DNA of 64,000 nucleotides from Homarus americanus (taxonomy: Eukaryota > Arthropoda > Malacostraca > Decapoda > Nephropidae), in the NCBI RefSeq assembly GCF_018991925.1, contig NW_024744357.1:3047706-3111705 (forward strand), given 5' to 3'. Below, piece after piece: positions 49,914 through 63,165 of this stretch. Made by a program: the position numbers and the translations under genes. The notes under the pieces were generated by a model. It did no database searches. It was not told where the DNA came from and worked only from the letters and a program-made list of their open reading frames with translations. Position 1 is the first letter of the stretch. Each line of letters opens with the position of its first letter.

Positions 49914-50984
49914 ACACACACAGAGTTGTGAAATGCGTCTAGAGTGGCAGCTTTATGTTAGTGTTAAGGTGCAAGCACTGCTTGCTCCCTCTCGCTTTCA
50001 GATGCCGCCGCTGGCTAGCTCTCTTGGCGAACAAGGAAGCAACTTGCATAGTCTTCCCCTGAAAGTACACAGCCTCCTCACCAACAAGATTCCTGCTGTG
50101 TCTCCTCGTGCCTTTTTGTGCAACTTCAGATTACCCACGTGCGCCAGCTGGTCAGCAGGGATCTCCAGGTAGCAGTGGGCCCCAGAGGAAGGCGCTAAGG
50201 CCAACGACATGGACACATCCTGGTGCCTGCAAACACTGCCTTGCTGCGCTTGCGGATTAACCTTGGTAGGTATAAGGCTACGAGGTAAACCTCGAACGAA
50301 AAAATCTGCGGTGGGAGCCCGCATCAAGTGGGCAATAACACAGAGCTCAACAAGATCCCCAACGGCGGTGTGAGCAGAAGGTGACACCATGAAAACCAAC
50401 ACTGCACGGCGGGCGAGGCAATGCCTGATGGACGGAGTTACTGAAGCGAAACCAGCAAATTGGGCTATCGGCAGTCCATTGCAGCTCTCCCTTTCGGTCG
50501 TTGCAACACTTGCCACTGGATCAGGGAAAAGGAAGAGCCAAGATGTGTGGTTGCAGCCTCGCGCTCCTGCTTCACCACATAAATCAACACACGTGCAACC
50601 ATCATCAGTTCATCAAACCTCACATTATAATCAAAACCTCTATACCCCCAAAAGCTCCTATGGCGATGGACAGCGAGTGGCGACGGGGATGGTAGAGATG
50701 ACTGCCAGGAGTCTCAGGTCACCTCTGCACATGGGCACACAAAAGATGGAATCAGGGCATTGCAATCCGGTCATGTCTGTGCGACTATGAGCAACCCCTT
50801 TCAGGGAACCGCTTTGCTCACCCCACATGGGAGGGAGGCTAGAAAGGTGCTCTAAACATAGCCTGCCTAAAACCCAACCTGACTGAGCAACCACACCAGA
50901 AATGAAGTCATCACCCATGCAGTCCAAAAACACAGTCAGAAATCACACATCCAAGCAAAAACCACAAACCATACAACCTCTTAT

Positions 50985-51760
50985 GGTCGCTCCATGGAAT
51001 GTCAGGACCAACTGGAATGCAGGCACAATACGCTCTGAAAGAAGAACGCCCATGTGGCAAAAGAGCTGAGTTAAATTATAACATCAACACCGCAGCCATC
51101 AGTGATCCCCGCTCCAGATAGTGCCAACTCTAGAACGGGGGAGTCTGGCTACACCATCTTCTGGAAGAAGCCTGCTGCGGAGAGAAACCGCAATTATGGA
51201 GTTGGCTTTGCATTCATAACGCATCCTGCACAGAGCTAACTGAAATTTCATGGGATCAACAGGCACCTCATGACGCTTTAAGTCCTGCACTGAATCACTC
51301 GTCATGCTTTCTTCATCAGTGCATACGCCCCAACACTGGATGCAGAAAACATCAAGGAGGCCTTTATGCTGACCTCTGACGGTATATCTTCTATCCCCAG
51401 AGAAGATAAGGTTGTGCTCCTTAGTGACTTCAATGCCATAGTTAGTAGAGATGCTAACATTTGGCAGGAACCATAGGGAGGAGAAAATGGACTGACAAAT
51501 TATAATCCAGCAGCCTCTCCTCCTCAGCAAATTAATGCTGCACACAACCTCACCATCACCAATACCTTGTTTACGCAGGCAAAACAAGTTCAAAGAGGTT
51601 CGTACAACACCACGATGCAAACACTGACATCTTGCGACCATCATTGTCCAGAAAGAGATCATGAATTACCCTCATCACCCATGCGTGGGTCAGACCACTG
51701 TGACACTGATCATTGACTTGTCAGATCCAAGCTCTCGCTTCACGTCGCCCCAAAACGGCG
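50985..51760 (+). pseudogene. APE-type endonuclease domain of RTE-like LINE, copy 2
   Basis: More decayed than copy 1: it aligns from PWNVRTNWNAGT-like (~50990) through NYGVGFAF (~51192), FFISAYAPTLDAE (~51310), VVLLSDFNA (~51411, where GDFN has become SDFN) and a GSDHCDTDH-like segment (~51690). Many single-base indels break the frame. Confidence 0.82.
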
Positions 51761-51878
51761 AAGGCAGCAAGTCTCCGAAAGGGGTTTTAATACTAAGCAT
51801 CTGGAGGATCCAGCGGTATCACATGCTTTCAGAGAGCAGCTCGAACATGGGCTTATAAACAACCCAACAGCAAACAAC

Positions 51879-53880
51879 GTGAATCCCAGTGCCGAATGGG
51901 ATACTCTTAATACTGTGATGACAAAAACCTGCAGAGAGACCCTCGGCCAGATCAAAAGAATACACCAGGACTGGTTTGATGAAAATGAACCTGCAATCAA
52001 AGTACTCATCAATGATAAACGTGCTTCTTTTACTGACTGGCAGACCAACCCTCAGTCTCGAACCAAAGCTGATATCTTCCGCAAGAAGAAAGCGGCAGCC
52101 CACCGGGAACTTCGCAATCTAAAGAACAACTGGCTTAAAAATAAAGCATGTGAAGCACAAAAACTTGCAGATCAGCACAAGATGCGCGAATTTTTCATTT
52201 CCACTAAAACATTTTATGGGCCAGTCACTCGTGGCGCAGCCCCCCTCCGCTCATCTGATGGTAACCTCATAATTAAAGATGATGAAGTCCTCCTTCAGCG
52301 CTGGAAAGAGCACTACCATTCATTGCTCAACCGAAATACCGATGTGGATGTCCTGACTACCCAGCAGGTCCCTCAGCATCCAGAGCTGACCCACCTCAGC
52401 TATCCTCCATCCCAGGATGAGGTAGCTACTGCCATCAAACAGATGAAAAATAACAAAGCCTCAGGGCCTGATGGAATCCCAGCCGAGGTGTTTAAAGCAG
52501 GAGGACCTCTGCTTACCAGCCGTCTCCACACACTCCTGGAGAATATATGGAAAAAGGAGGAAACCCCCAAGTTCTTAAAGACGCCTCCATTGTCAATATT
52601 TATAAGAACAAGGGAGACCATTAGACTGTGGCAACTACTGACATGATCTTTGCTGCCCGTCGATACAGGAAAAGTGCAGAGAACAGCGTCGTGACCTGTA
52701 CATGGCTTTCATCGTCCTAACTAAGGCCTTCGATCGCGTCAACAGGGAAGCCCTCGGGTGGACGCTCAGCCGTTTTGGTAGCCCACCAAAATTCATCGCC
52801 ATTGTGAGGCAGCTCCATGATGGCATGAACAGCAGTGTCCTGCACAATGGCACCCAGTCAGAGTTCTTCCCCATCGAAACAGGGGTTAAAGAAAGGAGTG
52901 TACTGGCACCAACTCTCTTTTCCATCTTCTTGGCTGCCTTCCTTACTCGTGCCAGTGCCAATTTAGCCAGCGGGGTGAACATGGAGTACCGGGTAAAGGG
53001 GGGTCTTTTCAACATAAAACGACTCCGGGCAAGAACAAAGGTGTCGGCAGCTTCCATTACTAACCTTCATTATGCACACGACCTCACCCTTGTTGCTCAC
53101 ACTGAACAGAAGATCCTGAACACCTATGCAGACGCGTATGCACACTTAGGTCTTTAGGTGAATGTTCGTAAGACTCAGATTCTTTTTCAACCTGCTCCTG
53201 GTTCAAACACACCTCCACCATCCATCCAACTTAACGGTACTGCACTCTCTAATGTTGCCCACTTTCGGTATCTCGGCTCCCACCTGTCCACCACCGGAGA
53301 CATCGATGAAGAAATTCAGCATCGGATCAGATGTGCATCTCACGCCTTGTGTAGACTCCGAAATCGTGTCTTCAGCTGTAGGGACCTGAAATTATTCACA
53401 AAGTTGCACGTATATCGAACAGTGGTCCTGCCCACCCTACTATATGGCATTGAGACATGGGTGACATACAGGAAGCACCTCAAGGTCCTTGAAAACTTTC
53501 ACCAACATAGTCTACGTTCCATCCTCCCAGTTCGCTGGGAAGACAAGAGAGCAAATGCCATCATTCTTGCTAATACCAATTGTAGGAGCATCAAGGCTAC
53601 CATTATCCATGAAGAACTACGTTGGACTGGCCATGTTACCCGCATGAACAACAGTAGACTTCCAAAGCAGCTACTTTACAGTCACCTAACGAAGAGTAAA
53701 CGTGACGCTGGCAGGCAATTGAAAAGGTATAAGGTTAGTCTTAAGACAAACCTGAAAAGGTGCCAAATCGACGCCCTCACCTGGAGTCGATTACTCCACA
53801 TCGTAACGCTTAGAGGAGCACCACACGGAGGTAGACAAGGCCAACGCCGGAAAGACGCTGCCACCGCCCTCCCGCACTAG
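51879..53880 (+). pseudogene. Reverse transcriptase and C-terminal region of RTE-like LINE, copy 2
   Basis: The best-preserved coding stretch in the window. 51879-52646 is open and carries RKKKAAAHRELRNLKNNW, FYGPVTRGAAPLRSSDGNLI, ATAIKQMKNNKASGPDGIPA and the start of the fingers. A 127-bp deletion at about 52638 (copy 1 positions 37098-37224) removes YRGISLLS and following residues and shifts the frame. 52702-53155 carries MAFIVLTKAFDRVNREAL (motif A aspartate replaced by valine, as in copy 1), LHDGMNSSVLHNGTQSEF and NLHYAHDLTLVAH (motif C YAHD instead of YADD). A single in-frame TAG at 53155-53157 separates it from 53158-53880, the C-terminal region with VRWEDKRANA, CRSIKATIIHEELRWTGHVT and a Lys/Arg-rich end. 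Not functional. Confidence 0.9.
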
Positions 53881-54050
53881 ATGGAGCCTCCACATGTGCA
53901 ACGAATGTGGACGACGCTGCCGGTCCCGTATCGGCCTTTTAGTCACCTCAAAACTCACCAACCTAGGTGACATCCTAATAACTCATATCATTGTATCATA
54001 GCTGGATGATCGTCATACTCTGATTCCGAGTGACAGCAAAGTAGTAGTAG

Positions 54051-54052
<2 letters not shown>

Positions 54053-54089
<37 letters not shown>

Positions 54090-54095
54090 GTGTGT
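54053..54095. repeat. (GT)n microsatellite at the 3' end of LINE copy 2
   Basis: GT repeat directly after the (TAG)n tail, with one T insertion at 54089. Confidence 0.95.
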
Positions 54096-56808
54096 TCTTT
54101 CTACACCAGGTTGGAATATAATTATATAAAAGTGCTCCTAATGTCAGCATGAGATTTAGGTAATAACACATCTTGCTTTATTGTGCATTTAGTGTCTTGT
54201 TAATAGGTATGATACAACCATTTGAGCTTGTATTAATTAAGGAGCTTACTCTACCATGTATACTGCATTGATTATGTTCTCATAGTCATTATCACCATTA
54301 TTGATGTATATAATGTTCACGTGCACATGGAAACTATAAAAGTATTTAGAACGGTTTATTATTAGTGAGTGTGTTAAAGGTGTGGTGGTGAGGGGTTGAC
54401 GGTAGGTGGTGCTCGTCTCACTACCTCCTGTCCTGTTGTCCTTTATTTCACTTAATCCATCTTAGTAGTGCATGGACATCTGTGTTAGGTTTGCTTATGT
54501 ACCTGTGCTAGTGTATGTATAGGTGTGCTGTATATGTGTGTGCTTAGCGTTTGAGTTTATGTAGTGTGTGTCTTTGTGTGTGCATTACAACGATAAGAAT
54601 TGCTTGTTGAGATGGTATTTCTTGACAATAATATCTTTTGCTACTTTTCCAATTGTTGATAGGCATGCAGTAAACATCACTTAACGGTAATGGTTGATCT
54701 AATGTCTTCATTCTTTCAGGAAAACACTAGTTTATACGACTAAAAACTTCTGGTATTTTATTTTTTGCGGCAAACATGGGAACTATTTTTATGCAAGAGC
54801 AGGAGAACTTGGTGTTGGCCAGCCCTAGGGAGGTATGCATATCTCGAACAAAAATTATGAGCCTATGTTAAACTCTTGAAAACTATTGGATCCAGAAAAT
54901 AAAATACGCATAAGACTCCATCATCCTGAAACATTTTGAATTTGTTGTCCCATGCTTTTGAAATGATATATTATTGTGAGAGTTCCATAACACTCTAACG
55001 TCTCATAAACAAAGTACCAATACTCAGTGGACTTATGAAACTACTGAAACCAAAGTTCCAGAGCTTCTTGACATTTCTGATCCCCGGTACGCCAAGTGTT
55101 GGAACTCCGTGGCACTCATGATGGCTGGGAACTCAGTAATGTTCCCTCTCATTATTGTCTCATTGGCCAGTGTTCCAGCCGCGTCCCGTATAGATTACTG
55201 GAGGCTGTGTTGTTGAGCGTCACTTGTTAATTAGCCATCAATTGTAACCAGGTTTCTTATTGTGTTCTGAGACGTCTTGCTTAACTACAAGTTCCTGCAC
55301 CTGGCTAAAACCTGGTTTCAGTATAAATAACAGCGATACTGTATTCCGGCCACAAATTCCCTCTCTTCGATTATTGGATGCTGAGCTTCAATTAAAAACG
55401 CTACAGTTTATTGCTCTTTTACTTTGGCGCTGTGATAAAGTATCGTACGTTACTGTTCGCAGGTATATTTTGCTTTATTTCTACACTATTAATCTATATC
55501 AATTTCAGGTACATTTTGCACTATTTGTACAAAAGCAATCGGCAATACATCATTTAAATTAATATTTTTTTCACTTGTTGTTTAGCTTCATGATGTAGCT
55601 TACATGTTGTATCTTTATTTACTCGAAATCATATTGTAATATAAATTTGATGCTGTTGTACCGTACCCAAGGGGCCTAGCCTTGAGTCTTAAGGTCTTGT
55701 GGTTGGTAAGACTGTGCCGTGAGTTATGCTTCTTAAGTAAGAGAGTAGGATCCTAAACTTGCGTTATTGTACCTCGTAACTCACTGTCGTAGTGGTCTTA
55801 ATATACTGTTCCTTACACCTTGCGTATCTTGATTTATGTCATCTTGTTATTCTACTTTATATTATGTCAATATATTACTCCAGACCAGTTACGTTGTAGC
55901 TTGTACGTTTTATGTTTTAGACCTTGTAAGTTAGTGTCGTATTTTGAATCAAAGTATAGTACTGTGGACCAGACCATCCAGTGTTCAGTTAATGTAACCT
56001 CGTAAGGCAAACTGGAGCATTATATGACTCTGTCGAGAGAAGTTGTGTCGTACATCACTCCTGGTTCAGTTCGTCCCTCTAATAGTATTATGGTAATCAA
56101 GGGACGACGAGCCCTACAAAGATGAGGTGATCCAGTCTCCCTCTCCAGACCAGTCAAGGGTGTAAGTGTAGCGATGTGAACACCAATTTAACTTATTTTG
56201 TAGTAATTGCTCTAAAACAAATGTATATCGGGAGGTATCGCTTTTCATGCTTTTTATTATGTTGTCGTATATATTTATTTATTATTTTGAGAGTATAAGC
56301 AACTGTTTGAGATATATTTAAAAATCGCTTCCTATTGGATTATTGCAGTTACAAATCAGTTCAAGTATTTTCTGTTGTTTTCGGTTTTGTGTAAGCCAAT
56401 GCTTATGGTACGTATAACAGAATCAATCTGTGAATTATTGTAGCTCTACATTATAAGGAATGAATATACTTAATATTTCCGTCAGTTTGTCTTCATAAAA
56501 GTTGTAATTTAGTGATAATATTTCAGTCTGTTATTGCCTGGAGCCGACCGGCGAGTGGCATATATTCTCTTATACTTTTGTAAGATAGTAGTATAGTCGT
56601 ACTGAGGATCCTGCCAAGAATATTGCTATACCAGACATACTATCCTCTGTAGCACAGGCTGGAAAAAGACTCATATATTTTATTATACTGACTGGCTGGT
56701 GTTGCCTGCAGCTTCACGGCAACTTCCACATATTTTCATATACATTACAAAAGATTCTGAATATTCATGTCTCGGACCATCCCATGACTATCTCTTTACC
56801 GCTGATAA
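54096..56808. other. Non-coding DNA, no feature recognised
   Basis: About 2.7 kb without repeats or recognisable coding sequence. The longest frame (100 codons at 55260-55562) has no known motif. This is the longest low-repeat stretch in the window, so an unrecognised host exon or UTR cannot be excluded. Confidence 0.4.
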
Positions 56809-56810
56809 TA

Positions 56811-56904
<94 letters not shown>
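56809..56904. repeat. Compound (CA)n(GA)n microsatellite
   Basis: CA for about 20 bp, then GA for about 76 bp. Confidence 0.97.
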
Positions 56905-56906
<2 letters not shown>

Positions 56907-57598
56907 CACTTAAATATACCCTAGAGTCTCATAACTCCCCTGAAATCCATTTTATTGTCCCTATAATCTCCTTTAAACCCTCACAACGTCAACACCCTGA
57001 AGCCACTTGCGACAACTTAAGAATCCCTCAAGACAGCTGTCCTCCTTGTCGCATTCAACCACTTAAGAGCTATTCTATTCCTCCCCTGCTCCTTCTAGCC
57101 AACCTTAGCCTCCACTAACTACAAATTATCCCTGAACCCCTCCCCCCACCCACTATTTTTTTTTCTTTTATCATTACCCGATAATAATCTGGCCCCGCGC
57201 ATATCTAATCAGGTAATAGCTTGGTAGATTTTGGTACTGTGCTATATGATATGTGGTGTTACTTTTATTGCCCATTAGAGTAAGATTTGCTCTCTCTCTC
57301 TCTCTCTCTCTCTCTTTCACCATTATCCTTTATCTATGTCTCCATTCACTGCCGGCCACTGCCTGTGTGGGAAGTTTGACACAGAGTAATTGCAATATAA
57401 ACATCACTGGCCAGGCATTATAACTCTTTCCCGAAGGTGGGAGACTCAGGAGTGGCTTAATTTGGTGGCGTGTGTTAATATCTTGGTAGTTTAATGGTAG
57501 GACTTAATGGGTGACTGGGAAGAGGAGGAGGTGAAGAAGGGAAAGGGAGGAGGAATGGGGGAGGATGGTAAGATATGGCAAAGAGGTTGAGCCGCCGC

Positions 57599-57640
<42 letters not shown>

Positions 57641-57813
57641 TAAGCTCTCTATTCATTTCCATAACAGAACCACTGTGTACATTTCTCGCCCCACCTGACC
57701 ATTAATATTTCCATCTTTGAAACCTGCATTAGCATAATGACGCAACTTAGGCTTTTAATTGACAAAGTTTCTTAGGAGTTGATGACACGGAGTTTAAGAT
57801 CCGGCTTGAGCAA
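56905..57813. other. Non-coding DNA with small microsatellites
   Basis: (CT)n at 57291-57316 and (CA)n at 57602-57638. The rest is not recognised. Confidence 0.55.
57602..57638. repeat. (CA)n microsatellite
   Basis: About 37 bp of CA. Confidence 0.95.
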
Positions 57814-58270
57814 ATTCCCACCAGGATTAGGATGGGTTGTGTTAGTTCCCACCAGGATTAGGTTGGGTTGTGTTAGTTCCCACCAGGATTAAGTTGGGTT
57901 GTCTTAGTTCCCACCAAGATTAGGATGGGTTGTGTTAGTTCCCACCAGGATTAGTTTGGGTTGTGTTAGTTCCCACCAGGATTAAGTTGGGTTGTCTTAG
58001 TTCCCACCAAGATTAGGATGGGTTGTGTTAGTTCCCACCAGGATTAGTTTGGGCTGTGTTAGTTCCCACCAGGATTAGTTTGGGTTGTGTTAGTTCCCAC
58101 CAGGATTAGGTTGGGTTGTGTTAGTTCCCACCAGGATTAGGTTGGGTTGTGTTAGTTCCCACCAGGATTAGGTTGGGTTGTGTTAGTTCCCACCAGGATT
58201 AGTTTGGGTTGTGTTAGTTCCCACCAAGATTAGAATGGGTTGTGTTAGTTCCCACCAGGATTACTGTAGG
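57814..58270. repeat. 31-bp minisatellite, ~14-15 units
   Basis: Consensus TTCCCACCAGGATTAGGWTG + GGTTGTGTTAG. Starts at 57815 and 57846 fix the period. The last units decay up to about 58330. Variants (AAGTTGGGTTGTC, ACCAAGATTAGGATG) recur in the same order twice, suggesting a higher-order duplication of about four units. Confidence 0.95.
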
Positions 58271-59559
58271 AGAGTTTGTAATAGTTCCCGCCAGGACAAA
58301 GATTTTTGTTAAATCCTATCAAGAGTAGAATAGTGTGAATCAGTTCTCCCCAAGCATAGGATATTTTGTGTTCGTACTTTACTGCAACAAGGATAAGGTT
58401 TGTCTAATTGAGGTAGGATAGAAGATGTGGTGCTGTGCTGTGGGTGTTGTGCAGTGTGCCGCCGGTACGTACGTCTATACACATTATACATACATCACAA
58501 ACACACACACGCCTGAACCACCATCACTACCATCATCATCACCACCACCATTACCATTACCACCCCGTACCAGATATCACCATTTATCACCCAAACCTAA
58601 CCCAATAAACGCAGTCTAACACCAATCACCTAACACCCCCCCCCCTCTTCGGCACTCATCAACATTGGGGTAGAAGCGTCGCTTTCCACGACCAGCGAGA
58701 AACATAAATAATTATCCCACACATTAAAACTCTGCCATGTGTGAGTTAGAATACCCATCGATTCATCTTTTTCTCGTTTTTTGTACATTGGAGAGAGATA
58801 GTCGGGAGGAGAGCTGGCAACGGTAGTGTTTTGTGGTCTGTATATTTATCAAAGGCTGAAAAGTTAAAAGATCTACCCCCAGATCACGTCACGTAGGTTC
58901 TGTGGTCATACTGTATTTGTTATTGATTGGTCTGCGTTTTTTGTCGTCGTTGATGTTCTAATGAGGAAAGAGCTGTCCTCTTTGACCTAACTTTCTGGCT
59001 TAGTGATCTTCTTTAGGTCTCTGTCTCCCTCTTACTCCTTCAGTTTACAGCTTTCTTTTTAATACTTCTTTCTCCTCTGTTGTTAAGTCACTGGGGACAC
59101 TCTACCTCCCCTCCATAACATTTTCCTTACCCAAGACCCCCAGCTGACTCCACCAGCCTGTTGCCTCACCAGTATCTATGCTGCTCACCAACTACCAAGT
59201 TCATGAAGCCCGGTGAGACTCCCTCGTCAAAAACAATGAACCCTTGAGTAATCTTAGCAATAAAATATTTGGTTTTCTTTTAACCTCTCCAAGTACGTAT
59301 TCATCTACTGATATCTGTATTTTTTTAATAAATATCTGATACTGAACAGTGATAACTTACCCTGTATCAACACGTGGATAACTTGATCGAGGATGCAATT
59401 TAATTTAATTGAGATTTTCTTAATATTAATTTTCTGAGTCTAGAGTAAGGCTGAGGTGTTGGTGTAATGATAGGACGGTGCCAGCAGCGTTTTATAGGCT
59501 GGGGGAGTCAGGCACAAAAGTCTCAATACACAGTTTTATGGGCGGACTATATCATAGCA
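58271..59559. other. Non-coding DNA, no feature recognised
   Basis: Contains CAC/CAT-rich sequence at 58525-58565 and a C-run at 58636-58645. Confidence 0.5.
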
Positions 59560-59745
59560 CCCTCTCCCCAGCTCCTACAGTACCCTCTCCCCAGCTCTTA
59601 CTGTACCCTCTCCCCAGCTCTCACTGTACCCTCTCCCCAGCTCCTACTGTACCCTCTCCCAGCTCTTACTACCCCTCTCCCCAGCTCTTACTGTACCTCT
59701 CCCCAGCTCCTACTGTACCCTCTCCCCAGCTCCTAATGTACCCTC
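59560..59745. repeat. 23-bp minisatellite, ~8 units
   Basis: Consensus TACCCTCTCCCCAGCTCYTA + CTG. Starts at 59581, 59604 and 59627 fix the period. Confidence 0.94.
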
Positions 59746-59905
59746 CCTCCTCCCTCGTACCATCGCCGTTAATGGCGCACTTGCACCTTTAAGACACCTC
59801 AGGTGTGACAGGGCAGGTACGTCAAATCGTGTGCGTGCCAATAATTAATGAGCGGGCCCTCTCACCGCGTCACCCCCGCTGTTGCTGTTAAACAATTCAT
59901 CCCGC

Positions 59906-59947
59906 TAACCTAATCTAACCTAACGTAACCTAACCTAACCTAACCTA
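59906..59947. repeat. (CCTAA)n telomere-like string
   Basis: About eight CCTAA units with ATCTAA and ACGTAA variants. Confidence 0.88.
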
Positions 59948-60132
59948 TCCTTCCGCCGCCTCACCCCTCCATGACTTTGACTATGATGGTGATTAAGGAA
60001 CCAGACATACTGGTAGCTGATGCACTCCCTCGCCTGTTTAACATCGACCTATGGGTTGAGATTAAACCCAGAGATGACGACAAGAATGACGACAATGACG
60101 CTGGAGACTGATGACACTAATAATCTGATTAA

Positions 60133-60134
<2 letters not shown>

Positions 60135-60184
<50 letters not shown>
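60135..60184. repeat. (AAT)n microsatellite
   Basis: About 17 AAT triplets. Confidence 0.96.
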
Positions 60185-60185
<1 letters not shown>

Positions 60186-61348
60186 GACAACATTAACAGC
60201 ACTTATCATCACTGGTCTTATCATAAGGTAACTACGGTGTCGTGTTGGTAATTGGTTCACCAAATCCTCCTGGTAGACGAGATCGATCGAGCCCGAAGCC
60301 GTAGTGAATGAATCCTGGGGAGGGGGAGCGAGAGGAGATGGTGAAGAGTAGGGGGAGTGGGAGGAGATGGGGAAGAATAAAGGGAAGCGAGAGGATTTGG
60401 GGCGGGAGGTGAACTAGAAACAAAAGCCGTTTTTCTTGTCACTATAATTCTTCAAAAGTTTCTTCCAGCAAGTCTATTATAATGTAGGAGAAATGTTTAC
60501 ACGTCTTTACAACTGTGACGGTAGATAAAGAACTTTGTACTCCGTCTCGGGTAGTTATATCAATTTCGAAACAAACGCAAAATATATCAAATGAAGCTCC
60601 CAACTGTATAAATTTTGGAACCCTTATACACGAATTAGGATGTGTTTTTATCGAGTTGTTTATACGGTATAAATTTTGTAACATTTCTCTCTGCATCATA
60701 ATAGCATAATCATTCGTTTCTCTTTATAATACTATGACAGAAATGATGAAATATTACTCTTCTATTCCTAGAGTTTATCAGGCAAGTTTTTATTAATATC
60801 TCCGGAACTATTATAAAGGATTTGCAATATTATAGGAAGTCAGATTTAAAGTTTTCAGGATACGAAAATTTTGTAGTCGTGTTAGTACTCTATGTCTGTC
60901 TTTGATACCCCCAAAATGTTCTACACTACTGAAAGTATACGCAAACACTTGTTATCTTGAAAATAGGTTCTTATTCTCGTACGGGAGACAAATACAGAGG
61001 AACAAATAAACTGGCTTCCACGCCATAAGGACTAGCGATCTTAACTCCCTGTATCACTCCGCGCTGGCATGCACAGATGTCAGCGTTCACAAGCTGAATA
61101 TATTATATGTAGATATGATAATACATATACATAACATGGTGCATAATAAATGGAAACATTACATAGGATTAATACATGTTCAGTAATACTTTACTATACA
61201 TAATTAATAGAGTAATATAAGAATACACAGCTTAAGGTACTACTTCGTGTCCATATTATACAAGTACAAAGAATCTTCATCGTCTTTGTGGGCTTCTTCC
61301 TTCCATTCTGTCTTGTTCTTCTTATTGTTTACTTGATTTTCTTTATAT

Positions 61349-61433
61349 TCTCGTTTCTTTTCTTCTTCTTCTTCTTATTCTTCTTCTGCTTCTTCTTCTT
61401 CTTCTTCTTCTTCTTCTTCTTCTTCTTCTTTGT
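61349..61433. repeat. (TTC)n microsatellite
   Basis: TTC triplets with TTA and TGC interruptions. Confidence 0.95.
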
Positions 61434-61624
61434 TAACTTCTCATCCAATCATTCGTGCTCTTTAAGACCCACAGTTGGTCAACACATTGTGGGTCATCGC
61501 CTTGAGTCAGGGTCAACACATATACCTGAGTCTTCCTCACCTGATGTTATTCTCGTCCAGGAATGACGTCCTTCTTGATTCAGCTGGCAGAAATTCTTGA
61601 GTCTCTTGCACATTTGGCTTATAA

Positions 61625-61731
<107 letters not shown>

Positions 61732-61901
61732 GTATACTTTAATAATATTTATATTTCTGTGTGCGTACTATTTACAATGCAAACGAGAGAGAGAGAAAGA
61801 GAGTATAAGGGATGGTGAAGAGAAATAAAAGATAGAAAGATAATGTTAAAGTTTAGAAATGAAAGAAGAGAAAGAGAAACGGAAAGAGAAAAATTGCAAA
61901 C

Positions 61902-61952
<51 letters not shown>
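61902..61952. repeat. (GA)n microsatellite
   Basis: About 50 bp of GA within a wider purine-rich region (61780-61952). Confidence 0.96.
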
Positions 61953-61954
<2 letters not shown>

Positions 61955-62169
61955 GTCGCTTCGGTCTTATGTTTCTAATGACCCATTTTCCCGTTTTCTC
62001 CAACTCAGCGGCTATTATTCTTTCACTCCCCCCTTTAACCACACTCTCCCCTTTAACCACACGTCGCCTCTCATTCACTTTCCAAGTCCCTCTCACTCGC
62101 ACTACCTCCCTCCCACTCTTTCACCTTTAGGTCTCCTACCCCTCTCTCTCCTCTTCCTTCCCCCTCTCT

Positions 62170-62180
62170 TTCTATATCTA

Positions 62181-62233
<53 letters not shown>

Positions 62234-62250
62234 GTGTGTGTGTGTGTGTT
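62170..62250. repeat. (TATC)n followed by (GT)n
   Basis: TATC units to about 62233, then GT to 62250. Confidence 0.95.
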
Positions 62251-62693
62251 ACGCTAAATAGGGAAAATCCCAGTTTAAGCTATAGAGTGCTATTTTTTTT
62301 CTAAATAGGTATAGATTTTCTGCTTATTCATATAATTTAACGAAAATTAATTCGTACATGGTAAAATTTGCTCTTTTTCATTTAAAACGTCGTTTACCAT
62401 CGTAACACAACCAAATTACAAGTAAAGTAGGTTTGGTTATGCCAATTTTTCTATAAATCTCTTCACCTGAAAGTATTATGATGCTCTACACGATCGTCTG
62501 TGGCAATTATCTCCATTTCTTCATCGTCCTTATTTTTCCCTTTTTTTCCTCTTATACTATTTTCTCCCTCTCCCTTTCCTTTTGTTTTCTTCTTTTTTCC
62601 GTCATTCCTTCTCGCTCTCTATCCTCCCTTGCATTTGTCACTCTCGACTGAACTCTCTCAGTTTGATTTCTCCCTTGTCCTATATTCTCTCAG

Positions 62694-63165
62694 CTATATC
62701 CCACGCCTCTCTCTCCTGGTTCTTTCTGGTTCTGTCCTTGTGCTGGCCATACCGGTACCTCTTGTCACAAAATTTGTCATATTTACAAATGCTACAACTA
62801 CCAGATCTCTCTCTGCATTTCTCAGTTCTTCTAGATCAGAGTTCATGATTCTGACTTGAATGTTTTTAAGTACAGTATTGGACAGACCAAGGTCACGGTC
62901 AACATTTTCTTTCTTGCATGCCTCAATGGCCAGTCTATCAACACAGTCATGATACTTAACTCCAACATGGGACGAAATCCACACAAATTCAATACGAAAG
63001 TTCTCCTTAGCAGTTATCACATTTCTTTTAATATCACATACAACTTTAGACATAGAACCTGACGGTCTGTTAATTGATTTCAGAGCACTTTGGGAGTTAC
63101 AGAATATCACCCCCTCTATCTGCTTTAAGGTAGTCTGTACCTAAGTAGATTCCCATTAGTTCAGT
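62694..63165 (-). pseudogene. LINE RNase H domain fragment
   Basis: On the minus strand a segment from TELMGIYLGTDYLKADRG (63165) continues, after a one-base frameshift in a G-run near 63112, as VIFCNSQSALKSINRPSG, IEFVWISSHVGVKYHDCVDR and LAIEACKK. The order E-x-x-G, C-D-S-Q-S-A-L, W-I-P-S-H-V-G, V-D-x-L-A is that of the RNase H domain of I/Jockey/CR1-like LINEs. Here the catalytic aspartate of CDSQSAL is asparagine and the proline of WIPSHVG is serine, so the domain is dead. No reverse transcriptase is seen upstream (above 63165); that side is a purine-rich tract. Confidence 0.8.

Larger units (their letters stand above)
49911..54052 (+). mobile_element. RTE-like LINE, copy 2, near full length, decayed
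   Basis: Homologous along its length to 33967-38691, with clear sequence divergence throughout, so the two are separate insertions and not a recent local duplication. The 5' region (49911-50980), endonuclease (~50985-51760), reverse transcriptase (51879-53155), C-terminal region (53158-53880), 3' UTR and (TAG)n tail (about 54040-54052) are present. Relative to copy 1 it lacks the 439-bp insertion and has lost 127 bp of the fingers/palm region. GT arrays bound it on both sides. Confidence 0.88.
59746..61348. other. Non-coding DNA with a CCTAA string and (AAT)n
   Basis: Includes (CCTAA)n at 59906-59947, (AAT)n at 60135-60184 and a GGGGA-rich stretch at 60316-60410. No gene recognised. Confidence 0.5.
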
